Of a stretch of DNA of 64,000 nt, positions 1-12,296 are shown piece after piece. The DNA lies in the NCBI RefSeq assembly GCF_025602895.1, contig NW_026516334.1:49832-113831 (forward strand), in the 5' to 3' direction. The position numbers were made by a program, and so were the translations under genes. This DNA comes from Polychytrium aggregatum. Taxonomy: Eukaryota > Chytridiomycota > Chytridiomycetes > Polychytriales. The notes beneath the pieces were generated by a model that saw nothing but the letters and a program-made list of their open reading frames with translations, ran no database searches and was not told the origin of the DNA. The stretch's first letter is position 1, and every line of letters begins with the position of its first letter.

Positions 1-1190
1 GTTGTATCAAGCCACTGCACTGGTCGCAGATACACCACGCTCGAGACCCGCTCGCTCTCTGGATCTGTATCTCATTCGCAGCCGTCTCTCCGCTCCAGCT
101 TGATCGTCCTTACTTCGATTCTGATGCACGGCATCACTGTCCCGTTTGCGCACGTGGGCATCCGCACCGTGACCAAGTCGAAGCCGTTGATTTCCGCTCA
201 CTGGCCTGAAAATGTAAGCTTCGTTGCGGGCTCTCTGCCGCTCCAGCTCTCGGATTTCGTGCGGGTATCATCTTGGTGATGGAGTGCGGAGAGTCGCTGG
301 TGGATTGGATCGATTGTGTCGCCGCTCCTGCACCCTGTGCTGCGGCCAGTGCGGCCCATCTGCAAATCCTGATCGAGCCTCTGACGCACTTTCGCTCTCC
401 CATCCCTCCCCCCCAGGTCAACGTCAGCGCCACCGCCATCTCAGGACCTATTCCCTTGGACATCACCTTCACGCCACCTGCAGACGAGTCGAAGAGAATC
501 CAGGGATCCTCGCTGTCCTTCCGCCCGTCTCCCCGGGTGGAGCGCAAAGCCGTCACCGCCGCGACCTTGAACGACATCTATGTCGTTCCTGACGGGCCAT
601 TGTATGCCACTGCTATTTCCGAGCGTGTCGGGTCCAGAGACACCATCTCGGTCATTCCGCCGCAGATCCTGCTCGAGCAGCCTGCCCCTACTTCTCAGCC
701 TCGCGGCGAGTCGCCGTGGTCGCCCGAGACGCTTTCAGACATGCCCCCTATCCCCGAAGCTGCCGACGGTCCGCTTGCAGATTCGCTCGATGAAGCTTAC
801 ACCTCCTTCCACGAGAAAGCCGTCGAGATTGCCAACGCCGAGGCTGATGCGCCTTCTCAGGATAGCGTCCCTCAGGTCGCCCAGGCCACAGTCACTCCCG
901 GTCTTGGCCCTGAGAACGATGCCGAGGCCCCCGAGCAATCGCCCTTCGAAGACGTAGTTGAGACTCCATTGGTCCCCCAGCCCGCCACCGAGCAGCATGC
1001 GACCAAAGTCGCCATGGACACCGATACTGCGCACCCTGATCAAACCGTCGAGCCCGTTCCCGCTGACGATGTCACAGCGTCCCCGCCCGCACACGAGTCC
1101 ATCGCTCCCTTGGCTGCAGACGACATGCCTGTCGAGATCGTCCCGGACCCTGCCCACATCGACCCCGAGACTCTACCTCCAGCATCTTGA
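1..1190 (+). CDS. 3' part of NHA1/SOD2-type plasma-membrane Na+/H+ antiporter
   Basis: Two exons are visible: up to 213, which runs off the window edge, and 417-1190. A phase-0 intron (GTAAGC..CCCCAG) separates them. The first exon ends with a hydrophobic stretch containing SILMHGITVPFAHVGIRT, which resembles the last membrane helix of fungal NHA1-type antiporters (typically S-[IV]-hydrophobic-HG-[STI]-x-[PA]). The second exon encodes about 257 residues rich in Pro, Glu, Asp and Ala with no domain, matching the long disordered cytoplasmic tail of this family. In that family the protein exchanges Na+ or K+ for H+ at the plasma membrane. The transport core lies outside the window, so the assignment rests on the last helix and the architecture. 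Another multi-pass transporter with an acidic tail remains possible. Confidence 0.5.
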
Positions 1191-2267
1191 AGAGTCACGA
1201 CATAGCAACACATGGATGCTTCCCGGGGTTGCGCCACATCGGCGATATCCAAGCTGAAAGTCCTCCTGGAGCAACCCCGTCGCCTGCCGGCATAACCGTC
1301 GGCAGCACCGTTCTCCACTTGGACTCTAATCCCACCTTTGACTGACCTCCTCAGTTCCTCTCCCCCCCCCTCCCGCCTTCCCGGCTCACCCCCTCCTTTC
1401 ACCACAAGCGCTCCTACCACTTTAAATGGTGCTCCTTTTCAGCATCCGGCACTGGTCCTCATCCATTTCGGTTTCGATATTCGACATTCTGCGATCTTCA
1501 TTTCGCCGACCTGTGGACAACCATCTCCGCCGCACCGACTCGATCCTTCTTCCATCACCCGTACCCACGCCTAACATACACTTGTCCCATTGTCCGGTCC
1601 CATTTGTTTCTTCTTCTTCCTCTTCTTCTTCTTCTTCTCACTCGAGCAAAGACTCGCCTCAACAATGCAACTTGCCCATGTCCCAATTTCATCGACACCA
1701 CCGCTCCTCTATAACGTGTTGCTCTTCCTTCCTTCCTTCCTTCTCTTTGTGATTACACTTTTCAAAGATTGTTTCTTCGCCAAATGGAGTTACAACATTC
1801 AAAAATATACATACATATGCCGCTGTTGGCTTTTTTCATTTGAATTGCACCTCTTGAATGACCCAACCCTCCCCTCAAGTGAGCCGAGTGGAACAAGGCC
1901 CATTGCGGGAAAATCGATGCTCGCGAATCGATGCTCCCCTCTTCCCCAAACTCGATGCCGTAAGCGATTTCGGAATCTAGGTGCCCGTGGAATAGGCTTC
2001 ATGAACTATATTTGAGTTCCATTGCGTGTTGGAGATGGCGATCAAAGCCGGCAAGGGCGGCCCAGAGAAATCAGCGTCGAGCTGCGCCGGCCTGATACTT
2101 CACTCGACCAACCAAGCCCACTCTTGCTTGCAGGTGCCCGTGCCCGTGCCCGTGGGCATGCACAGATCTCAGCGGGAGGGCTGTCCTTGTATAACTTTGC
2201 CCATCCCTGCCGCTCGACACTGTCACACGATTCTAAGCATGACTGCCACCCCCCGCTTGGCCGAGCC
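1191..2267. other. Convergent 3' intergenic region
   Basis: This lies between the stop codons of the antiporter gene and RFC1 and must hold both 3' UTRs. It contains C/T-rich tracts (about 1350-1400 and 1605-1640) and an AT-rich patch near 1795-1820. The short ORFs here show no family resemblance or codon structure, and I see no additional gene. Confidence 0.6.
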
Positions 2268-5200
2268 TCAGTCGCGATGGGCTCGCTTGCGGGACGATCC
2301 GACGCCCACATCGTCTGCAGTTCTCGCAGTCGCCTTGCCCTTGCTCTGGCCTGCACGCGAGCCCTTGCCAGCGCTCTTCTTCTTCACGAACGACGATACG
2401 TCTTCCGTCGGGTCGCTCTCGTCGTTGTTGCCTTCGGCCTCGTTGGCGTCCTCGTCGTCCACCTCCTCGTAACCATCCAAACCACCAGACTCGCCCGCAC
2501 GTCCAGCGCCTGCACCGCCGCGGCCAGACTTGGACGTGGCGCCGGTGGTGCTGAATGGCATGGGATGGGACCCTTGGTTGTACCTGGAGCAACGATCACG
2601 GTTCTGGAGTAAGCAGAGCACGAAATGGCAGCCGGATTGCGGTGGGGTGGGGCTTGATGGTTGATGGCAGACAGCGCTCTTCGGACATGCACACAACAGT
2701 GTCGCCCATTGACTCACACTTTGGTGAAGCTCGTCTTGAGATTGCGTGAGATCTTTGCAGCCTTGGCGTCGCCCTGGAGATCGAGCTCCATGACGTTGTC
2801 CCAGTCGTCTTTGGAGAGATAGTAGCCATCCATCATCGAGATAACATCTCTGATTCCATCCTGAGACCGTGCGGATGCATCGAGCACGTAGGCGTGAGTA
2901 GTTTCTACCGTGAGCAGTGGCAGGAGACGACAAAGGGAATGAAGCAGCGAATGGACGAAAGCGGAAAGGAGCAGCAAGAGAGCATTTCTACAGTACATAC
3001 ATCGTGTGAGTCGATGATGGGCTGGCTGAGGACAAGGCTCAGAGATGGAATGTACGTCTGTCGCACTTCTTTCTTGTCGCCACTGATGCGGAGTCCCATG
3101 TGCATCTGGATCTCACGCAGGAGCCGGTATCGCCGCTGTTGGGTCGAGTTGTTGCCGAGGAACCTGGCGAATGGAGCGCAGTCGATTGATCAGAACAGAG
3201 TCGAGCCCAGATGCACATTTGCAAATGGTTGAAGCTGGTTGTGCGAGAACATGCTCAGCGGCCCTCGGCAGTCATTTAGAGGCAGGTCGAGCAGTTTCTG
3301 TGGTAACAGTCCACTGACCGAACCAGCCAACAGCCAGCCAACAACCAGCCAACATCCAGCCAACAGCTACATACGATGAAAAGGCAACCTGGCCAGTGAG
3401 TCCACCGTGGGTGAAGAAGGCCGGGCGGACGGTCGAAAGCAGAGCATGGGCCGGCATCAAGCCCCAGTTGTTCGAGGAGCGCAGAACCCGATCGAGGATG
3501 TCGCCGTCAGATATCGAGTCGGCTGCGTTGCTGAGCAGCTTCAGGGTTTCGAGAGCCATCTTCCTGGGCGAGGCCCCGCCGACTTCTCTGGCGATGGCCG
3601 GGGCGGATTTGAGGTAGTTCTCCTGTTACCAGGTGTACGCACCGAGAGAGCATCAATCTCAGCCCAGAACACTCATTTCGCGTTCACGGACGCACGAGCA
3701 CCATTCGACACATCCCGTGATCAGCACGCACGCACCTGGATCATCAGCGGAACAAGAGAAAAGTCGTAAAAGTAGTACTCGAGCTTCTCGGCCATGCTGG
3801 CGCTGCGGTAGATGCCCTGGTTGAACAGCTTCTGCGTGACCTCGAATGGCCCGACAACCACATCCTTCTCGGACATTTTGGTACTGCACAGGGCAGTTCG
3901 TCGGTGACAGCAACACAAGCGTAATAGCATCAGTACCGCAGACTTGCGGGGAATGACTCGGTCGCAGTCATACCAGCGGCAATGGCAAAGGAGAGTGCTC
4001 AACATACAGTTCCTTGGACTGGTCGTACGACAGACTTGTGGCCTTGAGCCGGTACGTGGACAAGATGTTGAGAATCTGGCGAACGTCGCTGCCAGTCGAC
4101 TGTACCAGCTGGCTGACCACATTGGGCCGCAGCAACAGCCCCTCTCTAACGCGAGAAACACACCACACCGAGCTCTGTGTTAGCAGGGTCCTCCAATCAG
4201 GCGCTGCAATGCTAGACAGTTGTGCAGCCAGACGACTCGTACCGCTCAGCAATATCCCGCAGCCGGACTTCCATTTGGGTATCCGTCGGCCGCCTGAATC
4301 TCAAATCCAGGCAGTAGTTGGCCAGCGATCGAATCTTGGGCGATGCGCGGTCGTTGCATATACAGATGATCGGAACCTGGCACCAGAAATCCGGTGATGA
4401 GGACCCTGGCATCCCTTTGGTGCGGAGCATCGACGCAAGGGGTGATCACAGAGCAAAGGTGAAGCAGTAGCTGCCGAATCTGCTCGTAAAATTAACTCTC
4501 ACCTTGGATCTTTTGAGGATCTGAATCAATTCAGCAACGCCGCCGCGATCGCCAGCCGACATACCGTCGACTTCGTCCATGATCACCACATGTGACTTGA
4601 CATCGCTTGACTGCTCCGATGTCAAAAAATGGATCAGCACACAAATTGCACACGCTGTACATCGGCGGTGGACGGATCTGCACCCGAGGATCGATCTGGC
4701 GAGCAGCTTACCTTGCGCTGGGTCTTGGCCGTGAAGAACTCTTTCACCGTGTGGGAAGTGCAGATTTCGCTCACCAGCTCCTACAAGACGAAAGCGAGTG
4801 CGAATGGCTTAGCCCATCGTTGCAGGCCTCGTTCCGCTAGCTGGACATTGCGCTCTGGCCGGCAGAATGGCAAGCTGGTGCAGCTCTGAACAAACATCGG
4901 CTCGATATTCAGCAGAGGCTCAACCGGTGCACTGTACTCACGTCGAGGGACTTTTTGCTTCGGGTGTCACTTGCATTGAACTCTATAGGCTCGAACCCCT
5001 CCGTCACGGCCACCAGATGGGCAGCGGTCGTTTTGCCGATGCCAGGCGGGCCAGAGAGAAGCACAGCCTTGACGTGAAACTCGTCCTTGTCCTTCGGGAA
5101 CCCATCGCGACGGTATTCGTCCCTGGCATTCCAATATCGGCAGATTACCACGATTGAATGGGCGTGTGCCAATGGTGGCAGCAGTGGATATAGTCAGGCT

Positions 5201-7620
5201 CGCGCACGGGAGCCTCAACTTGCGAGAGAGGAAGAGCGCACTCGAGCTTGCCTTGGACAAACGTCCTTACCATCCGCGCAGCCACCTGGCCAGCTTCTGG
5301 ACGAGCCCTGGGTTTCCAACCAGCTCGTTGATTGTCCGGGGCCGGTATTTTTCTGTCCATAGCTCAGCATTGGGTTGCTGGTGCCGCATGGTGCCTTGTG
5401 AAGAGCTGCTTGGTATCAATGTCGTGTTAGTGCCTCGGTTGGCAGCGAGCACACTTACAGCATCATCTCTGAGCCCCCACCTGTTAAATCCGCTGGAAGC
5501 CAAAGTCGGCGGTGTGGGGAGCGACACAACGCTCTTGCCCTTGTCGCCCTTCTTCGGCGACTTGAGCACCTCCTCGTCCGACTTTGGCTTGGATTTACGG
5601 ATGAGATCGAGCAGTCCGTCTTCGTCGAGGGTCTTGAGCTTGAGCTCTTTGATCTTGGCGATCTTCGATGGACCCGGCTCATCGCCAACGACCACATACG
5701 AGGTCTTGCCGCTGGGTGCGCCGGTGACGCGGCCGCCGTAACGCTTGATCAGATCCTGCGCATCCTCGCGAGAGATCGACGACAGCTCCCCCGTAAACAC
5801 AAACGACAGACCCGCCAGACAGTTCTCGGCGCCAACAGGGATGTCCTTTGAGCCAGGTGCAACCGGACCAGTCGACTTTTTCTGCCAGAACTTGTACTTT
5901 TTTGGAGAGAGCGGGGCATCGCCGGTGCCAGCTGACTCGGCAGGAGCCTTTGCGGCCGCTGTCGTTGGCGAGGCTGGTTTGTGTTGTGCTGCCGGAGTTT
6001 TGGCAAGGCTGGAGGCAGACGGTTTGGCGGGCTTTTCGGGAGTGGCGTCTTTCTTGTCCTGGTGGGGACTCGGTACTTCTTCATGGGCAATGTGATGCGG
6101 GTGCGAGCGCGGGTGAGGATGCGATGCCGTCGCCGTGGTGGACTCGGGCCGAGACGGTGCCTCGGTGGCCAGGCTTGCATGTGGGGCTGCATGTACTGCG
6201 TCGCTGCTCCACGGTAGCACTCGCTTGTGCGGATCTTTGACCAGGGGCACTGCCGATCATCGATAGCATCTGGGCGTTAGTTCCGCTCAGCCGCAAAGGG
6301 CATGATCAACGCTTGCGCTCAGTCACCGCCGACAATTACCGGCGTCCAAAGTCCTCGCGGCAGCGTCATTTAACTTGACTGCCTTTTTGGCAACGGGAGT
6401 GTCATTCATCTCGCTGTCAAGTGCAGGAAGCGTCGCCAGGATGGCCACTGACTCGGCAGGCTTGGTCGGTTTCGAGGACTTGACAGCAGGTTGAACGTTT
6501 ACCACCTGAACATCTCCGTCCAGATCGATAGCCGAAGAGGGTGCTTCAGGAATCTCGACAACTGCCTCCTCCATGGCATCATCCGAGTCGTCAAAGGTGA
6601 TGATGGCATTGGCTTCCTGCAAGCAATCGTCGGGGGTGTGAGGCACGATCGGGCGACGGCTTGCCGAAGGACACGGAGCAGCTGAGAACCTACTCGTTTT
6701 GGGGGACTGGTTGCCGCGGGCTTGTGGTGAGCCAACACTTTGTCGCTGCGTTGAATGCGCTTGCTGCCAAAGAACGTGCCGGGGTCAACGGGGTTCGCCT
6801 CGCTCTTGGCCCTGTTGGTCTGCTCCGATTGCGCGCTGCGAAGTGAGAGAGGAACACTTTCGTCAGGGCACTCTGGCATTTCCAAAAGGCAAGTATAGGA
6901 GCAAATATGTGCATATTGCGGCTCGCCAATGCGCCACCATGCGCCGCCCGAGTCCGACCGGGCGTTACCTCTTGGTCGCCCCCGATGCCAGTTTGGAGGG
7001 GATCTCCCTCTTGTCCTTGGGAGGCATATCGACATGCTCGGTCTTGTTGCCTACTTTCTTCTCCTCTCTCTCTTCTTCAGCATCGTCGTCATCGTCGTCG
7101 TAAATAATCATCCGACTCGATTTGGACTTTGTCATTCGTTTGGGCTGATCGTCGGCCTGTGTCCCGGCTGGGTCTTTGCGGCCTTTGGAGCTTGACCTTT
7201 CCGATAGAAGCTGTCAGCCAAACGCCAACCGGAATTCTCTGACCCTAATAGATGGGGGCCGCTGACTTGTATCGGGCCAAAGTCTCAATCGCATCGCATC
7301 CACGAGCATCAGGGACTTACTTTGAGTGCTCTATCTCGGGTTCGGACGAAGGTTCGAGCTCTGCCAAAGAAGATATGCCCGCATTGCTGTGGCGATAAGC
7401 GACTCGTGCCAGCAGAGACAGAGGCAGAGGCATCACCAATAGGCTTGCCCAGCCTCGGCGCTCATGGACGGACACATGAGGGCAGTCATGGGCTCGGCAA
7501 CAGTGTTGTACCTTGCTGGGCCTTGCCGGTTCCCATCCCGGATCCCTTGAGAACAAAGTATGATCGGATGTCGTTGGTGCCATAGCTGGCGTGTCTCTTG
7601 GGCTGCAAGTTCAAGTCCAT
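2268..7620 (-). CDS. RFC1: Replication factor C large subunit (clamp loader)
   Basis: Large subunit of the RFC complex, which loads PCNA onto primer-template DNA in the nucleus. Seventeen exons keep phase throughout: 7512-7620, 7321-7360, 6969-7196, 6694-6835, 6340-6616, 5459-6249, 5271-5377, 4942-5122, 4712-4780, 4503-4610, 4243-4376, 4008-4145, 3736-3883, 3375-3622, 3001-3163, 2718-2860 and 2268-2583, giving 1,113 aa (human about 1,148). Order of domains: an N-terminal NDIRSYF motif; acidic and basic disordered segments; a BRCT domain (core [16 protein letters not shown]); AAA+ module with Walker [10 protein letters not shown], Walker [10 protein letters not shown] and a sensor-1 segment ICICNDR; the RFC1 C-terminal helical domain ([21 protein letters not shown]); and a Lys-rich tail. 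The 5-bp overlap of alternatives at 4610/4613 is a GAGCAG tandem acceptor that changes one Gln. It is divergent from PRP4. Confidence 0.95.
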
Positions 7621-8362
7621 TGGCGCGGTGTAGATTGCCGTTGCATGCGTCCCGGATCGGTTTGAGCAAATGGCATGTGGACAAACGTTGATGGTGAGTT
7701 GGAGGCTGATCAATATGCGCGGCTATTGAGGCTCGAGTGGCGCTGGGGTACTGAAGCCTGTCCCTGCGCAACCAGCAAGCATGCCTCTGAAAATCACATA
7801 CCGGCATCGTTGGGCGACTGGATCTTCGCCAGGATGAGTGGTGGACAGGAGTGCGGTGTGGCTGATTAGATCATCAGAACAGACATACACCTCACAGCCG
7901 ATCCCCTCGTTCAGGGAGGGCGCATGCCCCTGTGGACACCGAGCGTCACGGCTGAGCAACCGCATAGCGGCAGCGGCTACGGACTCACCAATGGGCGCTG
8001 GATCTGTGCGTCGCCGCCGATGAAGTTCGACGAGCAGGTTCTGTCGTTGCGAAGCCTGGGCAGACCAGATCGCGACAGGAAGACCGCAGGACAAATATGG
8101 ACACATTGTCTCGGAGAAACCGAGGCGGATTCCGGATCGATCCGCCGATCCAGCCAGCACTCGTCCTGGCTTTGTGCCCTTGCAGATCCAACCACGCTTT
8201 CACAATCGGGCCGGCCCGATCTGGCGTCTGCTCCTGATCTGCAAGCTCGCTCGGCACCGATCGCCGACATTAGCCCGCTTCGATCGTCATCTGATACCAG
8301 ATTCAGCGACCCACTGGCTGCGCTCCCTCCGCCAGCAGCACATTCGCATCGACCCGATCGCC
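7621..8362. other. Shared divergent upstream region RFC1/PRP4
   Basis: This 742-bp stretch lies between the start codons of RFC1 (minus) and PRP4 (plus), so it should hold both promoters and 5' UTRs. No ORF in it looks coding. I do not see a clear TATA element. Confidence 0.55.
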
Positions 8363-11261
8363 ATGGACAAAAAGTTTATTCACTTCGGGCAGATCGACCC
8401 GACGCAGCAGCTCGCTCAGCTGGAAGAGAAGGGCATCAATCTCGATGAGCTGCTGGCAGACAACCCCAAGGACATCAAGTCCTCGAGCGCCAACTACGAG
8501 CTGTCGGCCTCTGCGATCAAAGCGCAGCAAGAGCAGCAGGCCATCTTGGATGAGTTCAACAAGAAGCGGCTCGCCCGGTCTCTGGCCGTCCCGACCGACG
8601 ACGGCAGAGTGCGACAGCGGCTGATCGATCTCGACGAACCACAGACGCTCTTCGGAGAAGGGGTAATGTCTGCTGCATGTCGAATAGGCAAAGACAGAGA
8701 GCGACCATGCTTGGCTGACTTCTCGAGACGATATGTGATGGTCGCTTGTCGCTTGTCGAGGAACGATCGAGGTCGTCGACTAACATAGCCTGGCGCAAAT
8801 GTCGTTGATGATGCGAAACAGCCTGCAGAACGAAGAGAGCGTCTGCGCGATCTCCTTGCGCAGAGGCTCCATGACCAGTCAATGGATATCGATCAAGTTG
8901 GCACCGACGACGAATCTGATGAGGACGAGGACGATGATGACGAGGGCGAGGAGGTCGAGGAGTTCTTTACCTATGGTATACCCGAGCTCATGGAGTGTCG
9001 AAAGAGCATTGCTCACTATTCGATACCACGGTAGGCGCCGCATGTGGTTGTGCTTCATTCCGCCCTGCCCGGTTTCCCGAGCATGGAATGATCCAGCCTA
9101 ATGTTCGGGGTATTCATCCTTCCCTCCAATGACAGGGCAAAGGAGCGCCTCGCCGTCCAGCGAAGCGAGCTGGAGCTACCAATTGCACAAAGAAAGAAGT
9201 ACCGCGGAGAGTGGTATGCGCATCTCAAGGTAAGCGCTTCTGGCATCTGTGCACCGACATCGATGCGTCTATGGCTGTCTGAGATCGCTGAGAACAGCCG
9301 CAACCCCCATGATTGCTGCGACAGCCATGAAGCACTGCCCATTGCCTGAGTGGCTAATGCACTACACCTGGATACGATCGCCATTCGAAACCAGACCTTT
9401 GCGACCTTCACCTCGCAGCTGGGGGACGACCGACCGCTGAGCTACTGCGTGTTTTCGCCCAACTCGCGCATATTGGCGACAGGATCATGGAGTGGCGTAA
9501 TCAAGCTCTGGGGCATTCCGAGCTGCGAACACACCATGACGCTCAAAGGTACGATAGCAGATGGAAGCAAGGGGGTCGCCATGTGATCGCCATGGGGTCG
9601 CCAAATCGACAGCGATTGCACACCAAGTGACCGCATATCCACAAAGACTTACACATCAAAATCTTTGGCCAGGTCATCGCGAAAGAATCAGCGGTATCGC
9701 CTTCCATCCCGGAGCGACCTTCTCTCAGTCCCGCTCGGAGTTGAATGTTGTCAGTGGAGCCACTGATGGAACCGTCAACCTGTGGTCACTCGACAGGTAA
9801 GCTGAATCATCGCAGTTGAGATCAGGCTGGTCATTGCAATTCGCGGTGCAGGTAACCAGAATTGTGGGGAACTCAGTCTGATTTCCGCCTGCCTTCCAGG
9901 GAAACCGCCATAGCAAAGCTGGAGGGACATAAAATGAGAGTGGCCCGAGTGGCAATCCATCCATCCGGGCGATACATTGCTACCTCGAGGTAAGCTTGCG
10001 AGGCACATTTGATGGTCACATTCCGGGACAGGATGCCGCCAAGCTCGGCGTTCCGGCGGGCGAGTGAGAGGCGGGTCGCTTGTTTGTCGGATGGAAAGCC
10101 TCACCTGTCCCTCTGCCCATCCATCTTCACCACAGCTTTGATCGCACTTGGCGCCTCTGGGATTCCGAAACACAGAAAGAGCTGCTTCTGCAAGAAGGGC
10201 ACTCGCGGGAAGTCTTTGGAATCGGATTTCAGTGCGATGGTGCTTTGATAGCCACAGGGTGAGTCGACCGGTCTCTCCTGCGTTCCAGTGAGCTCGCCCG
10301 GCATGCAGAGCGCTCGCGCACTGGAAACGAACGCTGGAAATCGGGATCGTGAGAGTGTCCATCGCAAGTCGACGATTTGCCCACTCGGCAAGTCCACCGA
10401 GACTGCGTGCCACTTATGCCATCTGTCTCTGTCACGCCCTCGCTCTCTCCCATCAAATCACCCCGAAACGTATACCATTCCTATGGAAATGCTGTGCAGC
10501 GGCATGGATTCCATTGGTCGAGTGTGGGATCTGCGCACCGGCCGATCCATCATGACACTGCAGGGACACATCAAGTCGATCTTGTCTCTGGACTGGTCCC
10601 CGAACGGATACCAGATCGCCACCGGCAGCGAGGACAACAGCATTCGAATCTGGGATGTCCGCGCGGCAAAGTCCTCCTACAACATCCCCGCCCATCAGAA
10701 TATTGTTACTCAGGTGCGATACTGGAACGGCACCTCCAATCGCTACCCTGACTGGAACGGCACCTCCAATCGCTACCCTGACTGGGAATTTGGCGGTCCA
10801 ACCGAAGGCGAAATGGACACAAGCGGCGATGTCGACGATGGCACGAGCTGGATCGAGGAACAACGATTCCGGATCGTCAATGGTTCGTTCTTGGTGTCGT
10901 CGTCGTACGATGGAACTTGCAAGATATGGACCGAGGGCGACTGGAAGCCGATCAAGGCCCTTGCCGGTCTCGAAGGCAAAGTGATGAACTGCGACATGTC
11001 CCCAGGTAAGGTTGCGGGATCTCAGAATACCAGTCTCCAGATAAGCCCATCACCGCCCACTGCCTCGATGCACGCGTGGGATGTCGGCTGCCGTTGTGGG
11101 AGAAACCACTTGAGCGACGGCCGTGTGGGGCTGTTCCATCGTCTGGCGTCCCAACCACGCTTACTCACAGCCTACCGCTCTCGTTAGATGGCCAATTCTT
11201 GGCGACGGCATCGTATGACCGCACCTTCAAGCTGTATGCCTCAGAGAGCATCGCCGTGTAA
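8363..11261 (+). CDS. PRP4: U4/U6 snRNP splicing factor PRP4 (WD40)
   Basis: Component of the U4/U6 and tri-snRNP particles in pre-mRNA splicing. Exons: 8363-8662, 8789-9030, 9136-9229, 9395-9548, 9673-9796, 9900-9989, 10136-10258, 10500-11005 and 11188-11261, giving 568 aa (human PRPF4 522). The N-terminus carries the SFM-type motif [12 protein letters not shown] followed by LFGEG, and [20 protein letters not shown]. After an acidic run comes the YSIPRAKERL segment, then [20 protein letters not shown] and seven WD repeats ending in [10 protein letters not shown]. The exon 3/4 junction is the weakest: the acceptor at 9394 keeps phase, but the residues just upstream (ending IAIRNQ) also look conserved, so the true acceptor may lie a few codons earlier. 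The penultimate WD repeat region carries a 10-residue tandem duplication. Confidence 0.93.
10721..10780 (+). repeat. 30-bp perfect in-frame tandem duplication in PRP4
   Basis: Two identical 30-bp units (10721-10750 and 10751-10780) lie in exon 8. They encode two copies of a ten-residue unit ([10 protein letters not shown] register) between the sixth and seventh WD repeats. Human PRPF4 has no equivalent segment as I recall it. Confidence 0.95.
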
Positions 11262-11468
11262 AGCCAACGCCAATATACAGCCGCTGTTGCCAAGGCACCC
11301 AGCATCGAGTCAAGAGCCTCGTCGCCTCATGCGGCTCGCATGTATATACCGATTCATTATGTGCTACGAGGCATCCAAAGCAGAACAAAGGAGTGAGGAG
11401 AAGGGAGAGGATTGCAAACGGAGGTGGCTATAGAGGGCAGCGGCGGGGAAGGCGGAAGACAGGGCGGA

Positions 11469-12296
11469 TTACTCGTCGTCGTCGTCGCCGTCGCCGCCAG
11501 CTTGCGCCAGGGCAAGCTCGTTGCCAAGGTTTCGTGGCTTGATTCTGGGTGAAGGCAGCAGTGCCGCAATGGCCACCGTTGTGAGTAAGATCGAAATGGT
11601 TATCGGGGTGTGGAGATGATAAGGCCAAACATCCGACGAACGACTGCTATGATCGAAATAGGCTACATACGTCTGAGCAAGGCGGTGTCGCTGCGCTTCG
11701 ATTTTCTGTGTGGCCGGGCTCATGAGCTTGTCGGTCGGACTCGAAAATCTAATTGCGACAAGATGCGATTCAGTATGCAGTTCGGTGTGTCGTCCACAAC
11801 CAAGCAGAGGCAGGGCGGGAAGAGTCGTCGCCGCAGTAAGCTACATTGGAGTAGCCATGGCGACTGCGAATGGCGGTACTGCGAGAGAACTGCGACCGTA
11901 CCCTTGGCTCTTGCTGTTGAACTTGGCAAAGGGACCCTTCTTGATGGGCTTTGGATACGGCTCTGCGGCAACAGGAACGACGTGGAGTACAGGAGCTTCC
12001 GACCGAGCCTGCTGAAACGACGGCTCGCTGGCGATCTTGCCGCCAAGGCCAGTAGAGCCAATATGCTCGTCGTCGTCATCACCGTCATCTTCCTCGTCTT
12101 CGTCCACGCTCTCTTGCTCGTCGCTTTCGTCGGATGACGATTCAACCACCGTCGGCTGTAGCCGCGACGACGACGGCCGGCCGCGAAGGACAGGGATGCG
12201 GCTGGGGTTTGAGAGCGAGGACGAGGGCTTGTTGGCGGAAACCGGCAGGGGCGCTTTGAACACCGGCGTGGTGGAATCGGAGACGGTGGAGCTCAT
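11469..12296 (-). CDS. Conserved-looking small protein, Ser/acidic N-terminus and one membrane segment
   Basis: Two exons, 11902-12296 and 11469-11748, with a phase-2 intron (GTACGG..TTAG) give 224 aa. I do not recognise the family. Residues about 1-60 are Ser/Pro-rich, then comes an acidic run of Glu/Asp (about 52-78), a Lys/Pro segment (PKPIKKGPFAKFNSKSQG) and a charged helix-like stretch (SPATQKIEAQRHRLAQTYVAYF). One hydrophobic segment near residue 180 (TPITISILLTTVAIAALLP) could span a membrane, followed by a short tail ending in an Asp run. This suggests a single-pass protein with a large acidic domain on one side. The gene is tail-to-tail with PRP4, about 200 bp away. The start at 12296 was chosen because the upstream extension lacks a better context; an in-frame start upstream cannot be excluded. 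Confidence 0.55.

Noticed and set aside
6969-7196. Apparent frameshift in RFC1 exon 3
   Set aside because: A recount of the GA-rich tract near 7070 showed one continuous frame with correct phase at both ends.
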